Shown here: in pieces, positions 8,992-18,600 of the stretch
How positions within the stretch are numbered: position 1 is the first letter of the stretch
How the letters are laid out: each line of letters begins with the position of its first letter
Assembly: GCF_900187125.1 (NCBI RefSeq)
Contig: NZ_LT906468.1
Coordinates: 3,782,001 to 3,846,000, forward strand
DNA length: 64,000 bases
Source of the DNA: Sphingobacterium mizutaii
GTDB taxonomy: Bacteria; Bacteroidota; Bacteroidia; Sphingobacteriales; Sphingobacteriaceae
Reading direction: 5' to 3'
The notes under the pieces: generated by a model
What the model was told of the DNA's origin: nothing
Database searches by the model: none
The model's input: only the letters and a program-made list of their open reading frames with translations
Program-made: the position numbers and the translations under genes

Positions 8992-9305
8992 CGTAAGATG
9001 AGGAAACTATTTTTTATTAAATTTTCAAGTAATAAATAGCATTTATTCTGCCTGAAGGTAGATATTTTTCTTGTAAATATGTGGCGGGCGTATGCGATAC
9101 GCCCCTACCAAAATCGTCACATTTCCTCGTCATTGATACGTAAGATGAGGAAACTATTTTTTATTAAATTTTGAAGTAATAAATAGCATTTATTCCGTCT
9201 GAAGGCAGATATTTTTCTTGTGAATATGTGGCGGGCGTATGCGATACGCCCCTACCAAAATCGTCACATTTCCTCGTCATTGATTCGTAAGATGAGGAAA
9301 CTATT
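8992..9305 (+). repeat. 147-bp tandem repeat with a GC-rich palindrome (M4/M5)
   Basis: Two 147-bp units (8992-9138 and 9139-9285), each beginning cgtaagatgaggaaact, and a truncated third from 9286. Each unit carries the hairpin gggcgtatgcgatacgccc (9086-9104 and 9233-9251), 8-bp arms around a 3-base loop. A related block lies inverted at 19524-19690. Confidence 0.88.
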
Positions 9306-9354
9306 TCAAAAATAGAGTGGATGTTTCCGAGGCCTTTCATCGGACTCTCATAAA

Positions 9355-9390
9355 AGAAAAAGCGGATACCTTTATTAGATATCCGCTTTC
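9355..9390 (-). terminator. Superoxide dismutase gene terminator
   Basis: On the minus strand AAAGCGGATA pairs with TATCCGCTTT, followed by a T-rich run, about 20 bases after the sod stop. Confidence 0.75.
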
Positions 9391-9410
9391 TAAGAATAAT
9401 CTATAATGGA

Positions 9411-10025
9411 TTAACCTTTTTTAGCTTCAGCGTAACGTTTCGCTACGTCATCCCAATTTACTACGTTGAAGATTTCTTCTAAGTAGGCTGGGCGTTTATT
9501 TTGATATTTTAAGTAATAAGCATGTTCCCATACATCGATACCAAAGATTGGAGTACCTTTTACTTCAGCTACATCCATCAATGGGTTATCTTGATTAGGG
9601 GTAGAAGTTACCGCCAGTTTACCGTCTTGACCAACGATTAACCAAGACCATCCTGAACCAAATCTACCAGCACCTGCTTCTTGCAATTTCTTTTTCAATT
9701 CTGCGAATGAACCGAAAGCAGCATTAATATCATTTGCTAAATCTCCTGTAGGCTCACCACCTGCATTGGGGCCTAAAACCTTCCAGAAAAGATCATGGTT
9801 CCATACACCGCCTGCATTGTTTCTCACTGCTGCTGGATACTTGCTCACGTTCTTCAGGATTTCTTCCAAAGAAAGGTTCTCTGCATCTGTACCGGCAATA
9901 GCTTTATTCAAGTTGTCTACATATGCTTGGTGGTGACGATCATGGTGAATGATCATGGTTTCTTTATCGATAGATGGTTCTAATGCGTCTGCTGGGTAAG
10001 GTAACGCCTCTAATTCAAATGCCAT
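9411..10025 (-). CDS. Superoxide dismutase, Fe/Mn family
   Basis: Cytoplasmic enzyme that dismutates superoxide to oxygen and hydrogen peroxide; 204 residues, full length. Metal ligands are His27, His77, Asp164 and His168. The second-sphere glutamine comes from the C-terminal domain (Q145 in TPNQDNPL) while the N-terminal position is glycine (NNAGGVWNH). This is the arrangement of Mn-type enzymes, although Bacteroidota members can be cambialistic, so the metal is not settled and no sodA/sodB symbol is given. Monocistronic with its own terminator. Confidence 0.95.
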   Translation of the reverse strand: MAFELEALPYPADALEPSIDKETMIIHHDRHHQAYVDNLNKAIAGTDAENLSLEEILKNVSKYPAAVRNNAGGVWNHDLFWKVLGPNAGGEPTGDLANDINAAFGSFAELKKKLQEAGAGRFGSGWSWLIVGQDGKLAVTSTPNQDNPLMDVAEVKGTPIFGIDVWEHAYYLKYQNKRPAYLEEIFNVVNWDDVAKRYAEAKKG

Positions 10026-10116
10026 AATGTTTATATTTTATTTATTAATTATCAATACACGAATATAACAATTTAAGCCCGTTTTTGTTTCATTAAGGCG
10101 CTAATTTGTGGATAAC

Positions 10117-10593
10117 TCAACGTTTATTACGAAAAAAAGACATCATGAGTTCAGCGCATTCAGTTTCCAGAACGCCAGATTGGATGATGGTTTTAGGATG
10201 GATGATTTTTTCATGGATACTGGAATAACCTCTTTTCTCATCTCGGGCCCCATAGACGATCTTGCTGATCTGGGTCCAGTAACTCGCTCCGGCACACATC
10301 ACGCAGGGCTCCACCGTCACATACAAGGTGCAATCCTTGAGATACTTGCCTCCCAGATAATTTGCCGCTGCCGTAAAGGCTTGCATTTCGGCGTGGGCCG
10401 TCACATCATTCAACCTTTCCGTCATGTTGTAACCCTTGCCTATGATCTTTCCATTCGAGACAATGATGGCACCAATCGGTATTTCATCTTCCTCAAAGGC
10501 TTTCTTGGCAAGCTTTAAGGCTTCTTGCATATACTGCTCATCCAGGTTGGGAATACCTGCTTGGGGATTTTCTTCAAAATTATACACCTTCAT
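10117..10593 (-). CDS. tadA: Nucleoside/tRNA adenosine deaminase (TadA-like)
   Basis: Zinc-dependent deaminase of the cytidine deaminase fold. TAHAEMQ (HAE at 67-69) and PCVMC at 96-100 supply the zinc ligands and catalytic glutamate. The later YGARDEKRG stretch fits TadA, which makes inosine at the tRNA wobble position, but guanine deaminases are close relatives. 158 residues. Its ATG overlaps the csaA stop by one base, so it is translationally coupled to csaA, another tRNA-related gene. Confidence 0.82.
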   Translation of the reverse strand: MKVYNFEENPQAGIPNLDEQYMQEALKLAKKAFEEDEIPIGAIIVSNGKIIGKGYNMTERLNDVTAHAEMQAFTAAANYLGGKYLKDCTLYVTVEPCVMCAGASYWTQISKIVYGARDEKRGYSSIHEKIIHPKTIIQSGVLETECAELMMSFFRNKR

Positions 10594-10940
10594 TACTTCA
10601 ATTTAGCACCATTGGGAACCTTGCGTTCCACGCTGGTCAAAATAATATCGCCATTCTCATCCTCGAAACCTGTCACCAAGCATTCGGACATAAAATTGGC
10701 GATCTGCTTTTTGGGAAAGTTCAGCACTGCCACCACCTGCTTCCCAATCAGTTCTTCTTTGGAATAATGGGCCGTTATCTGGGCCGAGGATTTACGTGTA
10801 CCGATCTCCTCACCAAAATCTACCAGTAATTGATAGGCCGGTCTTCTCGCCTTAGGGAAATCGGAGACTTCCAAAATAGTCCCTACCCGCAGGTCGACTT
10901 GTTCAAACTCTTCCCAACTGATCAACTTTTCCATAGCCAA
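10593..10940 (-). CDS. csaA: CsaA-type tRNA-binding protein
   Basis: Small OB-fold protein of 115 residues of the CsaA/Trbp111 family (FEQVDLRVGTILEV, then FPKKQIANFMSE and VERKVPNGAKL). Family members bind tRNA and have chaperone-like activity in export. Two possible starts lie close together (10940 and 10934). The stop overlaps the tadA start, and the upstream small gene ends four bases before it, so the three form one minus-strand operon. Confidence 0.9.
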   Translation of the reverse strand: MAMEKLISWEEFEQVDLRVGTILEVSDFPKARRPAYQLLVDFGEEIGTRKSSAQITAHYSKEELIGKQVVAVLNFPKKQIANFMSECLVTGFEDENGDIILTSVERKVPNGAKLK

Positions 10941-10944
10941 ATCC

Positions 10945-11160
10945 TTATAATCGGTTGGACTCTAGATCAGTTAATTCTTTGGATAGCGTAAATACGACAT
11001 AATCCACGTTACGGTTCAACCTTTTTGCAAGGCGTTTCAAAAGTTCTTCCTCTTGACCTGGGCTGAACTGCAAGTCTTCCTCAGAAAGAGTGTTATATTT
11101 TCTTTTCAGTTTGAGTTTTAAAATAGGCCATTCATCGGCACTGATCTTGAAATTATACAT
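10945..11160 (-). CDS. Small CsbD-like protein
   Basis: 71 residues, charged and helical, with the pattern WPILKLKLKRKYNTLSEEDL followed by GQEEELLKRLAKRL. This resembles the short CsbD-like stress proteins of Bacteroidota. No membrane segment or signal. First gene of the operon with csaA and tadA. Function is not established; the CsbD relation is by pattern only. Confidence 0.65.
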   Translation of the reverse strand: MYNFKISADEWPILKLKLKRKYNTLSEEDLQFSPGQEEELLKRLAKRLNRNVDYVVFTLSKELTDLESNRL

Positions 11161-11231
11161 ATTAATATGCGCTTATTGAATAAAAACTACTAATTTAGTG
11201 TTTGGAATTAGTAAATATATAAATTTTTGAT

Positions 11232-11810
11232 ATGAAAAAAATCTTACTTGGATTAGCTGCCTTATTCTTTTGCGTTCAGGCAACGCAAGCACAATTATTA
11301 CCGAGCTTAAAGTTGGGTATTAAGGGCGCAGTAAACTTTTCGAGCTTAAAATCGGATGGTTCATGGTTGAATTCAGATACAAAAGCTGGATTCCAAGCAG
11401 GTATTTGGGGACGTGTAGGTGTTGCGGGTTTCCACGTTCAGCCAGAATTGTACTATGCACAGAAAAAAGCAGGATATGAAACTGAAGATGGAACGAACAG
11501 TGAAGCAACCTTTAAGAGTGTTGATTTACCAGTCCTTTTAGGGACTAGAATTGGCTTAGGCCCAATTGGCGTACGTATCCAAGCAGGTCCTGTATTTTCA
11601 TTCGCACATGATGGAGATATCAAATCGGTAGCCAATACAGATGCATACAAAAAATCATCTACCGGCATCATCGGCGGTGTTGGAGCTGACATCAGCAAAT
11701 TCACGGTTGACTTGAGATATGAGCATGGATTAAGTAATATCAGTAAGGATAATGCACACAAGCAAAAGATCAGCATGTGGTCAATTGGAGTTGGCTACTC
11801 GTTCTTGTAA
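11232..11810 (+). CDS. Outer-membrane beta-barrel protein (PorT-like)
   Basis: 192 residues with a signal peptide (MKKILLGLAALFFCVQATQA, cleavage likely before QLLPS) and alternating hydrophobic strands ending in a C-terminal aromatic/leucine (VGYSFL), as in small outer-membrane barrels. Segments such as KLGIKGAVNFSSL and AGFQAGIWGRVG match the beta-barrel family common in Bacteroidota. Ligand or role unknown. Transcribed alone and followed by a strong terminator. Confidence 0.85.
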   Translation: MKKILLGLAALFFCVQATQAQLLPSLKLGIKGAVNFSSLKSDGSWLNSDTKAGFQAGIWGRVGVAGFHVQPELYYAQKKAGYETEDGTNSEATFKSVDLPVLLGTRIGLGPIGVRIQAGPVFSFAHDGDIKSVANTDAYKKSSTGIIGGVGADISKFTVDLRYEHGLSNISKDNAHKQKISMWSIGVGYSFL

Positions 11811-11833
11811 GAGCTTAAGGATAAAAAGTTTTT

Positions 11834-11868
11834 GGCCTGATTTGATAAAAATCAGGCCTTATTTTTTT
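11834..11868 (+). terminator. Terminator after the beta-barrel gene
   Basis: Ggcctgattt (11834-11843) pairs perfectly with aaatcaggcc (11849-11858), followed by a T-rich run. Confidence 0.85.
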
Positions 11869-11938
11869 GGTAAAATTAGAACCATTCTAAATTAGGCCTT
11901 TTTTATACATAAATCTCATTTATATGTCATCAAATAGA

Positions 11939-11946
11939 TAGATTTG
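11939..11946 (+). promoter_or_regulatory. Predicted sdhCAB promoter (-7 element)
   Basis: TAGATTTG fits the Bacteroidota -7 consensus TAnnTTTG, 27 bases before the sdhC start; a TTTA about 16 bases upstream could serve as -33. Confidence 0.5.
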
Positions 11947-11973
11947 CGTACTTAAATTAAATTCATAGTAATA

Positions 11974-12753
11974 ATGAGTAAATCAAAGCCAGTATTAACA
12001 TCTTCACTAGGGAAGAAACTAATCATGAGCTTGACGGGATTGTTCTTATGTACTTTCTTGATAGTTCACTTGATTGGTAACTTACAGCTATTTAAAGATG
12101 ATGCGGGGTATGCGTTTAACAATTACGCTTATTTCATGACCCATTTTACCCCGATTAAAGTAGTTTCTTACCTACTTTATCTTTCTATCATTGTTCACGC
12201 GGTTTATGCTCTTATCCTAACTATTAAGAACAAAGCAGCACGTCCTATTGGTTACAACCAGTATGATGGAAACGCAAACAGCGCTTGGAATTCTCGTAAC
12301 ATGGGAATCTTAGGTACTGTTTTATTAATTTTCATTGTTACACACATGCAAAACTTCTGGTTTCAGTACAAATTTGGCACTACGCCTTATGTAGAGTACC
12401 GTACTGAATTGTCCACGGGCAACCAAGAGGTTTTACAGCTAGACGATATTCCTTCAGATTACAACGGATATGTACAATATCAGGATGCTGGATTTGAAGT
12501 AGTAAAATCTAAGGACTTATACAGACAAGTGGCGGTAACTTTCCAAAACCCATTATTGGTTGGATTGTACGTAATCGCAATGGCAGCATTAGCTTTCCAC
12601 TTGATCCATGGTTTCCAATCTGCATTCCAAACGATTGGTTTCAACCACAGACGTTACAAAGGCATTATCAGAACCATCGGAATTTGGGTATTTGGAATTA
12701 TCATTCCGATCCTATTCGCGTCGATGCCATTGTATTTTTATTTTGTTAAATAG
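11974..12753 (+). CDS. sdhC: Succinate dehydrogenase cytochrome b subunit
   Basis: Membrane anchor of succinate:quinone oxidoreductase (complex II), 259 residues, of the Wolinella/Bacillus diheme type. Five hydrophobic segments lie near residues 15-35, 64-84, 110-130, 192-214 and 233-257. Candidate haem-ligand histidines are H32, H75, H124, H209 and H212. An extra hydrophilic stretch (about 133-185) separates segments 3 and 4. First gene of the sdhCAB operon; the order C-A-B is the usual one for this type. Confidence 0.93.
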   Translation: MSKSKPVLTSSLGKKLIMSLTGLFLCTFLIVHLIGNLQLFKDDAGYAFNNYAYFMTHFTPIKVVSYLLYLSIIVHAVYALILTIKNKAARPIGYNQYDGNANSAWNSRNMGILGTVLLIFIVTHMQNFWFQYKFGTTPYVEYRTELSTGNQEVLQLDDIPSDYNGYVQYQDAGFEVVKSKDLYRQVAVTFQNPLLVGLYVIAMAALAFHLIHGFQSAFQTIGFNHRRYKGIIRTIGIWVFGIIIPILFASMPLYFYFVK

Positions 12754-12802
12754 GTTATTTACAGATTAAGCAATAGCAAGATCTTATAAATAAATAAAGG
12801 AT

Positions 12803-14737
12803 ATGTTAGATTCAAGAGTACCTTCAGGCCCTTTGGCCGAAAAATGGTCAAAACATAAATTTGAGATGAAGCTGGTCAACCCAGCCAACAAGCGTAAGTT
12901 TACCATTATCGTTGTTGGTACAGGTTTGGCAGGAGCATCTGCTGCCGCTGCATTAGCAGAGTTAGGCTACAACGTTAAAACATTCTGTTATCAGGATTCA
13001 CCTAGACGTGCACACTCAATTGCTGCACAAGGTGGTATTAACGCTGCAAAAAACTATCAAAATGACGGTGACTCAGTTTACCGTCTATTCTACGATACAG
13101 TAAAAGGTGGTGACTACCGTGCTCGTGAGGCAAACGTTTACCGTTTGGCGGAAGTATCGGTAAATATCATTGACCAATGTGTTGCTCAAGGTGTTCCTTT
13201 CGCACGTGAATATGGTGGTCTATTAGACAACCGTTCATTTGGTGGTGCACAGGTATCACGTACGTTCTACGCTCGTGGCCAAACTGGACAACAATTATTG
13301 TTAGGTGCTTATTCAGCGCTTAACCGCCAGATCGAAGCTGGTAAAGTAAAATCCTATACTCGTCATGAGATGCTAGATTTAGTGAAAATCGACGGCGAAG
13401 CTAGAGGTATCATTACTCGTGACCTGATTACAGGTGAGATCGAAGCTCACGAAGGTCATGCGGTATTATTATGTACTGGTGGATACGGAAACGTGTTTTT
13501 CCTTTCTACAAATGCAATGGGCTGTAACGTAACGGCAGCATGGAGAGCGCACAAACGTGGTGCTTTCTTTGCCAACCCTTGTTATACTCAGATCCACCCT
13601 ACTTGTATCCCAGTAACAGGTGACCACCAATCCAAATTGACTTTGATGTCAGAGTCATTGCGTAATGATGGTCGTGTATGGGTTCCTAAGACAGTTGAAT
13701 TGGCAGAGAAACTTCGCAAAGGAGAATTGAAGCCTAAAGATATCAAAGAAGACGATCGCGATTACTTCTTGGAAAGAAAATACCCTTCATTCGGTAACTT
13801 GGTACCTCGTGACGTGGCTTCACGTAACGCGAAGGAAATGGTTGACGAAGGACGTGGTGTTGGTAAAACCGGAGTAGCGGTATTCTTGGACTTCGCAGAA
13901 GCCATCCAACGTCTAGGAAAAGATGTAGTAGAAGCTAAGTATGGTAACTTATTCGACATGTATTACCAAATTACTGACGAAAATCCATACGAGCAACCAA
14001 TGCGTATCTACCCTGCGGTTCACTATACCATGGGTGGTGTATGGGTTGACTACAACTTGATGACTACAGTACCAGGTTTATACTGTTTAGGAGAGGCTAA
14101 CTTCTCTGACCACGGTGCTAACCGTCTTGGTGCTTCGGCATTGATGCAAGGTCTTTCTGATGGTTACTTCGTGATCCCTTACACTGTAGGTGATTACCTA
14201 GCGAAAATCGGAAACTTCAAACCAGTTGACAAAAACAATCCAGCATTCGAGCAAACTCGTAAAGAGGTTGAAGAAAGAATCAACAAATTATTAGCCCTTA
14301 AGGGTAGCAAAACAGTTGATGATATCCACAAAAAATTAGGCCACATCATGTGGGAATATTGTGGAATGGCCCGTACTGCAGAAGGATTGCAAAAAGCAAA
14401 AGGCTTGATCCAAGATCTACGTAAAGAATTCTGGTCTGATGCTAAGGTATTAGGAGAAAACGAAGAGTTGAACATGTCCCTAGAAAAAGCTGGTCGTGTT
14501 GCAGACTTTTTGGAATTAGGAGAATTAATGGTTGACGATGCTTTGAACAGAAATGAGTCTTGTGGTGGTCACTTTAGAGTGGAATCACAAACTGAAGAAG
14601 GAGAAGCAAAACGTAATGATGACGAATACGCATATGTTGCAGCTTGGCAATACAATGGTGATAACCAACCAGAGATCTTGCACAAGGAGGAATTGGTATT
14701 CGAAAACGTTAAGTTAACACAAAGAAGTTATAAATAA
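12803..14737 (+). CDS. sdhA: Succinate dehydrogenase/fumarate reductase flavoprotein
   Basis: Flavoprotein subunit of complex II that oxidises succinate to fumarate, or the reverse. FAD-binding GTGLAGAS lies at 39-46 and the FAD-linking histidine in AHSIAAQGG is H71. The 644 residues match the Wolinella/Bacteroides type. A purine-rich aaggat precedes the ATG. It lies between sdhC (gap about 50 bases) and sdhB (gap about 46), all on plus, so it is one operon at the inner membrane. Confidence 0.97.
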   Translation: MLDSRVPSGPLAEKWSKHKFEMKLVNPANKRKFTIIVVGTGLAGASAAAALAELGYNVKTFCYQDSPRRAHSIAAQGGINAAKNYQNDGDSVYRLFYDTVKGGDYRAREANVYRLAEVSVNIIDQCVAQGVPFAREYGGLLDNRSFGGAQVSRTFYARGQTGQQLLLGAYSALNRQIEAGKVKSYTRHEMLDLVKIDGEARGIITRDLITGEIEAHEGHAVLLCTGGYGNVFFLSTNAMGCNVTAAWRAHKRGAFFANPCYTQIHPTCIPVTGDHQSKLTLMSESLRNDGRVWVPKTVELAEKLRKGELKPKDIKEDDRDYFLERKYPSFGNLVPRDVASRNAKEMVDEGRGVGKTGVAVFLDFAEAIQRLGKDVVEAKYGNLFDMYYQITDENPYEQPMRIYPAVHYTMGGVWVDYNLMTTVPGLYCLGEANFSDHGANRLGASALMQGLSDGYFVIPYTVGDYLAKIGNFKPVDKNNPAFEQTRKEVEERINKLLALKGSKTVDDIHKKLGHIMWEYCGMARTAEGLQKAKGLIQDLRKEFWSDAKVLGENEELNMSLEKAGRVADFLELGELMVDDALNRNESCGGHFRVESQTEEGEAKRNDDEYAYVAAWQYNGDNQPEILHKEELVFENVKLTQRSYK

Positions 14738-14783
14738 GCCAAAGGGCTTCCTGTGAAGCCTTTTGCTACTCAAAAATATTATC

Positions 14784-15560
14784 ATGAGTGCACATATGAA
14801 TTTAACGCTAAAAGTTTGGCGTCAAAAAAACTCAAATGACAAAGGACAATTCGTGACTATCCAAGCCAAAGACATCGCTGATGACATGTCTTTCCTAGAA
14901 ATGCTGGATGTAGTAAACGAAGACCTAACTCGTCAAGGAGAAGATCCTATTTATTTCGACCATGACTGTCGTGAAGGTATCTGTGGAATGTGCTCCCTAG
15001 TTATCAACGGACGTCCACATGGACCAAAATACGGTATTACGACTTGTCAATTGCACATGCGTTCTTTCCACGATGGACAAACGATCGTAATCGAACCATG
15101 GAGAGCAGCTGCATTCCCTGTATTGAAAGATTTAGCTGTTGATAGAACATCATTTGACAGGATCCAACAAGCAGGTGGATATATCAACATCAACACTGGT
15201 GGTCCCCAAGATGCCAACAATATCTTAATCCCTAAGCGTATCGCTGATGAGGCTTTTGAATCGGCAACTTGTATCGGATGTGGAGCTTGTGTTGCAGCAT
15301 GTAAAAATGCTTCCGCTATGCTATTCGTATCGGCCAAGATTTCACAATTCGCATTATTGCCGCAAGGACAAACTGAACGTTATGAACGTGCGCAGGCAAT
15401 GGTTGACCAAATGGATGCTGAAGGCTTCGGTAACTGTACAAATACAGGTGCTTGTGAAGCGGAATGTCCAAAAGGCATTAAATTAACAAACATCGCAAGA
15501 ATGAACCGTGAATATTTTACGGCGAAATTCTTCCGTCAAGAAGACGTTCACCAACACTAA
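14784..15560 (+). CDS. sdhB: Succinate dehydrogenase iron-sulfur subunit
   Basis: Electron-transfer subunit of complex II. Cysteines for the [2Fe-2S] cluster are C62, C67, C70 and C88. Those for the two other clusters are C163, C166, C169, C173 and C218, C224, C228 (residues numbered from the start chosen here). An in-frame TTG seven codons upstream (14763) is possible, but the ATG at 14784 gives the family N-terminus [14 protein letters not shown]. 258 residues. Last gene of the operon, followed by a strong terminator. Confidence 0.95.
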   Translation: MSAHMNLTLKVWRQKNSNDKGQFVTIQAKDIADDMSFLEMLDVVNEDLTRQGEDPIYFDHDCREGICGMCSLVINGRPHGPKYGITTCQLHMRSFHDGQTIVIEPWRAAAFPVLKDLAVDRTSFDRIQQAGGYININTGGPQDANNILIPKRIADEAFESATCIGCGACVAACKNASAMLFVSAKISQFALLPQGQTERYERAQAMVDQMDAEGFGNCTNTGACEAECPKGIKLTNIARMNREYFTAKFFRQEDVHQH

Positions 15561-15576
15561 GGTTGAATTTCTCTAT

Positions 15577-15613
15577 AAAACTCCTCGCAAAATTATTTGC
15601 GAGGAGTTTTTTA
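15577..15613 (+). terminator. sdhCAB terminator
   Basis: Aaactcctcgcaaa pairs with tttgcgaggagttt around a 3-5-base loop, then TTTTATTT. It lies just after sdhB. Confidence 0.88.
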
Positions 15614-15643
15614 TTTATATTTACCCATTGTAACAATAGATAA

Positions 15644-18600
15644 ATGGGTAACAAAATAAGAATCCTCTTACTAATCCTGACTGTATCCTTCCTCGCTACC
15701 GCCATCATGATCAACAAAATGGTAACCAAGGAAGATATGTTGGAATTGGACACCAGAACTCTTTCAAATAGCATCCATAAATACGAGGATATTGTAGACG
15801 AATTGTGGGCAGATTCTAACCTCATGAAGGCCTTTGTCAACGTTGAGGTCTACCCTACCCAAGTCCTAGATGTCACCAAGAAATATGGCGACAAATACAA
15901 GATTTTCTTTTATATCTATAAGGATCATAAACCCATCTTTTGGAGCAATAATATTTATGTCCCGCTAACTGACGGTGGAATTCAATCGGATGTGGTGTTT
16001 ATACAGGAGGACAACCGATCCTTTATCCTCAAACGGAAAACCCTTACCGCCAATACCTCCGTACTAGCCTTAATACCTGTAAAGACCAATTTCTCGATCA
16101 ACAATGAATATCTTGTCAACCATTTCTTCAATGAGCTGATTGCGACCAACAACCTGACCATTGCCGATTATACGGATACCGAGAATATTAAAAATATCTA
16201 TAGCAAGACCGGAGCTTACTTATTCTCCGTCAAGCTGAACCAAGGGAAACATGACAATATATTTATGGATATCCAATTTATGTGTTGGGTATTCGCTTCG
16301 ATCTGTTTCTTGATCCTGGTCAACAATATCTGTTTGATGATTGCGAAGAATGGGCGACCTTGGTTCTCGCTTGCTTTCTTTACATTCACCTTGATCCTGA
16401 CCCGTTATGTGGATCTGAATACAAACTGGTTGGCATCCTCCTCCAGTATTGGGCTCTTTGACCCGAAATATTATGCCTACAGTCCGCTCCTTCCAAACCT
16501 CTGGGGTTTCTTTATGACCACCTTATTGGTCGGATGGCTGGTGTTCTATTTCAGGGCCATTCAACCCTACCTAAGGATTCCATTGAAAAAGCTTACAGGG
16601 AATATCGCAACGATTGCAACCTTGCTTTCCATTTTGGCAATCTACCTTATCAGTAATTTGCTGTTTTTCCACTTGTCTACCCTGATCACAAACAGTACAG
16701 CGGTAACTTTGGATCTGACCAACTTACTTTCCTTTAACTCCTATAGCTGGTTGAACATCTTGATCATGTGTATCAACATGGTCATCCTACTCTATTTCAT
16801 CGATACGGTTGTCAATATCCTCAAGTCCATCCTGCCGAATACAACATCCTTTTTGAACATTCAGTTGATCGCCTTGGTTTCGGCGATTATCCTGAATGCC
16901 ATTTTGGTAGGCGACAATACTTTCTTTAATATTTTCTTGGCTGGAATCATCATGCTTAGGGCTTATAGTAAATTGAAAGTAAACCTGGCTATGTCCACCT
17001 TTATCCTTACCCTGGTTTTCCTGGCATTTATGACGACTTCAGTCTATACCAGAAGCTTGGAGTCGAAGGTAGAACGGGAGATGAAGGTGACGGTAAATCA
17101 GTTGGAGGCTGAAGATGACCTCAATGCCACTGCCCTATTTGTTGATCTAGAAAAGAAAATAACAGCAGATGAGGGTTTGAGGCAATCCTTTGCAATCAGC
17201 CTTCCGAATACGCAAATTGATATTATCAATGATTATATCAAGAATACCTATTTCAGTGGATACCTTTCCAAGTTTGAGTTCAATGGCTATTATTACTACA
17301 ACGACCTTGCTCTTGGCAACTACGAGAATAACAAAATTGATGAATACAGGGAGAAGGTAATCAACAAATCCACCAAAGTACAACAGACTGAGCATTTCTA
17401 TCGGGTCCGCAGTGATTTGGGTACCCACGAGTATTTCTTGCAATTTGACATTCCGGTCGATACCACCGAAGATCGCGTTGTCCAAGTTTTCATCAACCTA
17501 AAGAACCGGGCTTATGGCACTAGCATGCCTTATCCAGAAATCCTCTCTGACAGCAAAGTTGAATTTATCCGAAACTACCAAAGTAATGCGACCTCCTTCG
17601 CCCTATACCGCGATGGTTCCTTAGTGACCCAAAATGGCTCGTTTACTTATCCGAACAAGGACGATGCTTTTGGTGGCAAGGTGCAACAATATATTACCCG
17701 GGACGATTATAACGGCTATTTCAATTTGGTCTATAAACCGGATCCAAACACTACCCTCGTTGTAAGCACACCGCAGCTGAGCTTGTGGCAGTCTGTCGCC
17801 GTATTCTCATTCCTATTCTTGTGCCTATATATCTACTTCTTGATATTCGATGGTATCAAATATTTCTTTAGTACCATTACGCAGAAATCATTCAATTTCA
17901 GGAGTATCAAATACCACTTCAAAATTCTCATAAACCGAATCCAATATAGTACACGGATCCAGACCATGATTATCGGGGTCGTGATTTTCGCGATTGTGAT
18001 CTCTGGTTTTATTTCATTTATCAGTATCTCGGGGCAGTTGGAAAAATCCAAGGTCCAACAACGCTTAGGATACATTATGGATGTGGTGAAAAAGATCGAA
18101 AACAAGATCCAATCTTCAGATAACCTTTCAGAGTCCGAAATCCAAGAATTTGTAAAGAATTTCTCTGAAACATCGGTTACTGACATCAACTTGTACAATA
18201 AAAACGGAAAGCTGATCTTCACCTCGCAACCAAAGATCTATGATATGGGGCTGGTTTCGAGATTTATCAATCCGATTGCATTCAACAACCTGAACGTACT
18301 TAAGAAAACAGATTCCTTTATCAAGGAAAACGTTGTAACCTTTGAATATAATTCAAGTTATGCCACGATCAAAAACAACGAATACAATAATATCCTATTT
18401 TTAAATATTCCATACTTCACCTCTGTGGAGGAGGAAAATGAGAGCCAAAACCTATTATTGAATACCTTATTGAATATCTATACCATTATTATCCTTGGTT
18501 TAGGGTTCTTAACGGTCATGGTTGCCAACTCCATCACCAAACCTTTGAGTCTGATCGGGAAAAAACTTTCGCAGACGATATTCAGCAATAAACCGAATGA

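Larger units (their letters stand above)
7697..9410. other. Intergenic region between sod and pruA with the second repeat locus
   Basis: 1.7 kb without a convincing gene. The pruA-proximal half holds the promoter, leader hairpin and inverted repeat. From about 8485 it becomes a repeat mosaic: M1-like hairpin (8506-8520), M2 (8538-8582), structured repeat copy 2, the T-rich M4 block and two 147-bp tandem units. The stretch 8150-8480 shows no structure I can name beyond a segment around 8395-8430 that resembles, inverted, the sequence near 20485-20510. A 68-codon frame at 8279-8485 looks like chance. Confidence 0.65.

Noticed and set aside
8992..9285. Possible CRISPR-like array from regular 147-bp units
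   Set aside because: Only two full units, no unique spacers between short repeats and no cas genes; a tandem duplication.
10108..10518. 136-codon plus-strand frame opposite tadA
   Set aside because: Shadow of the conserved tadA gene, whose zinc motifs are intact on the other strand.
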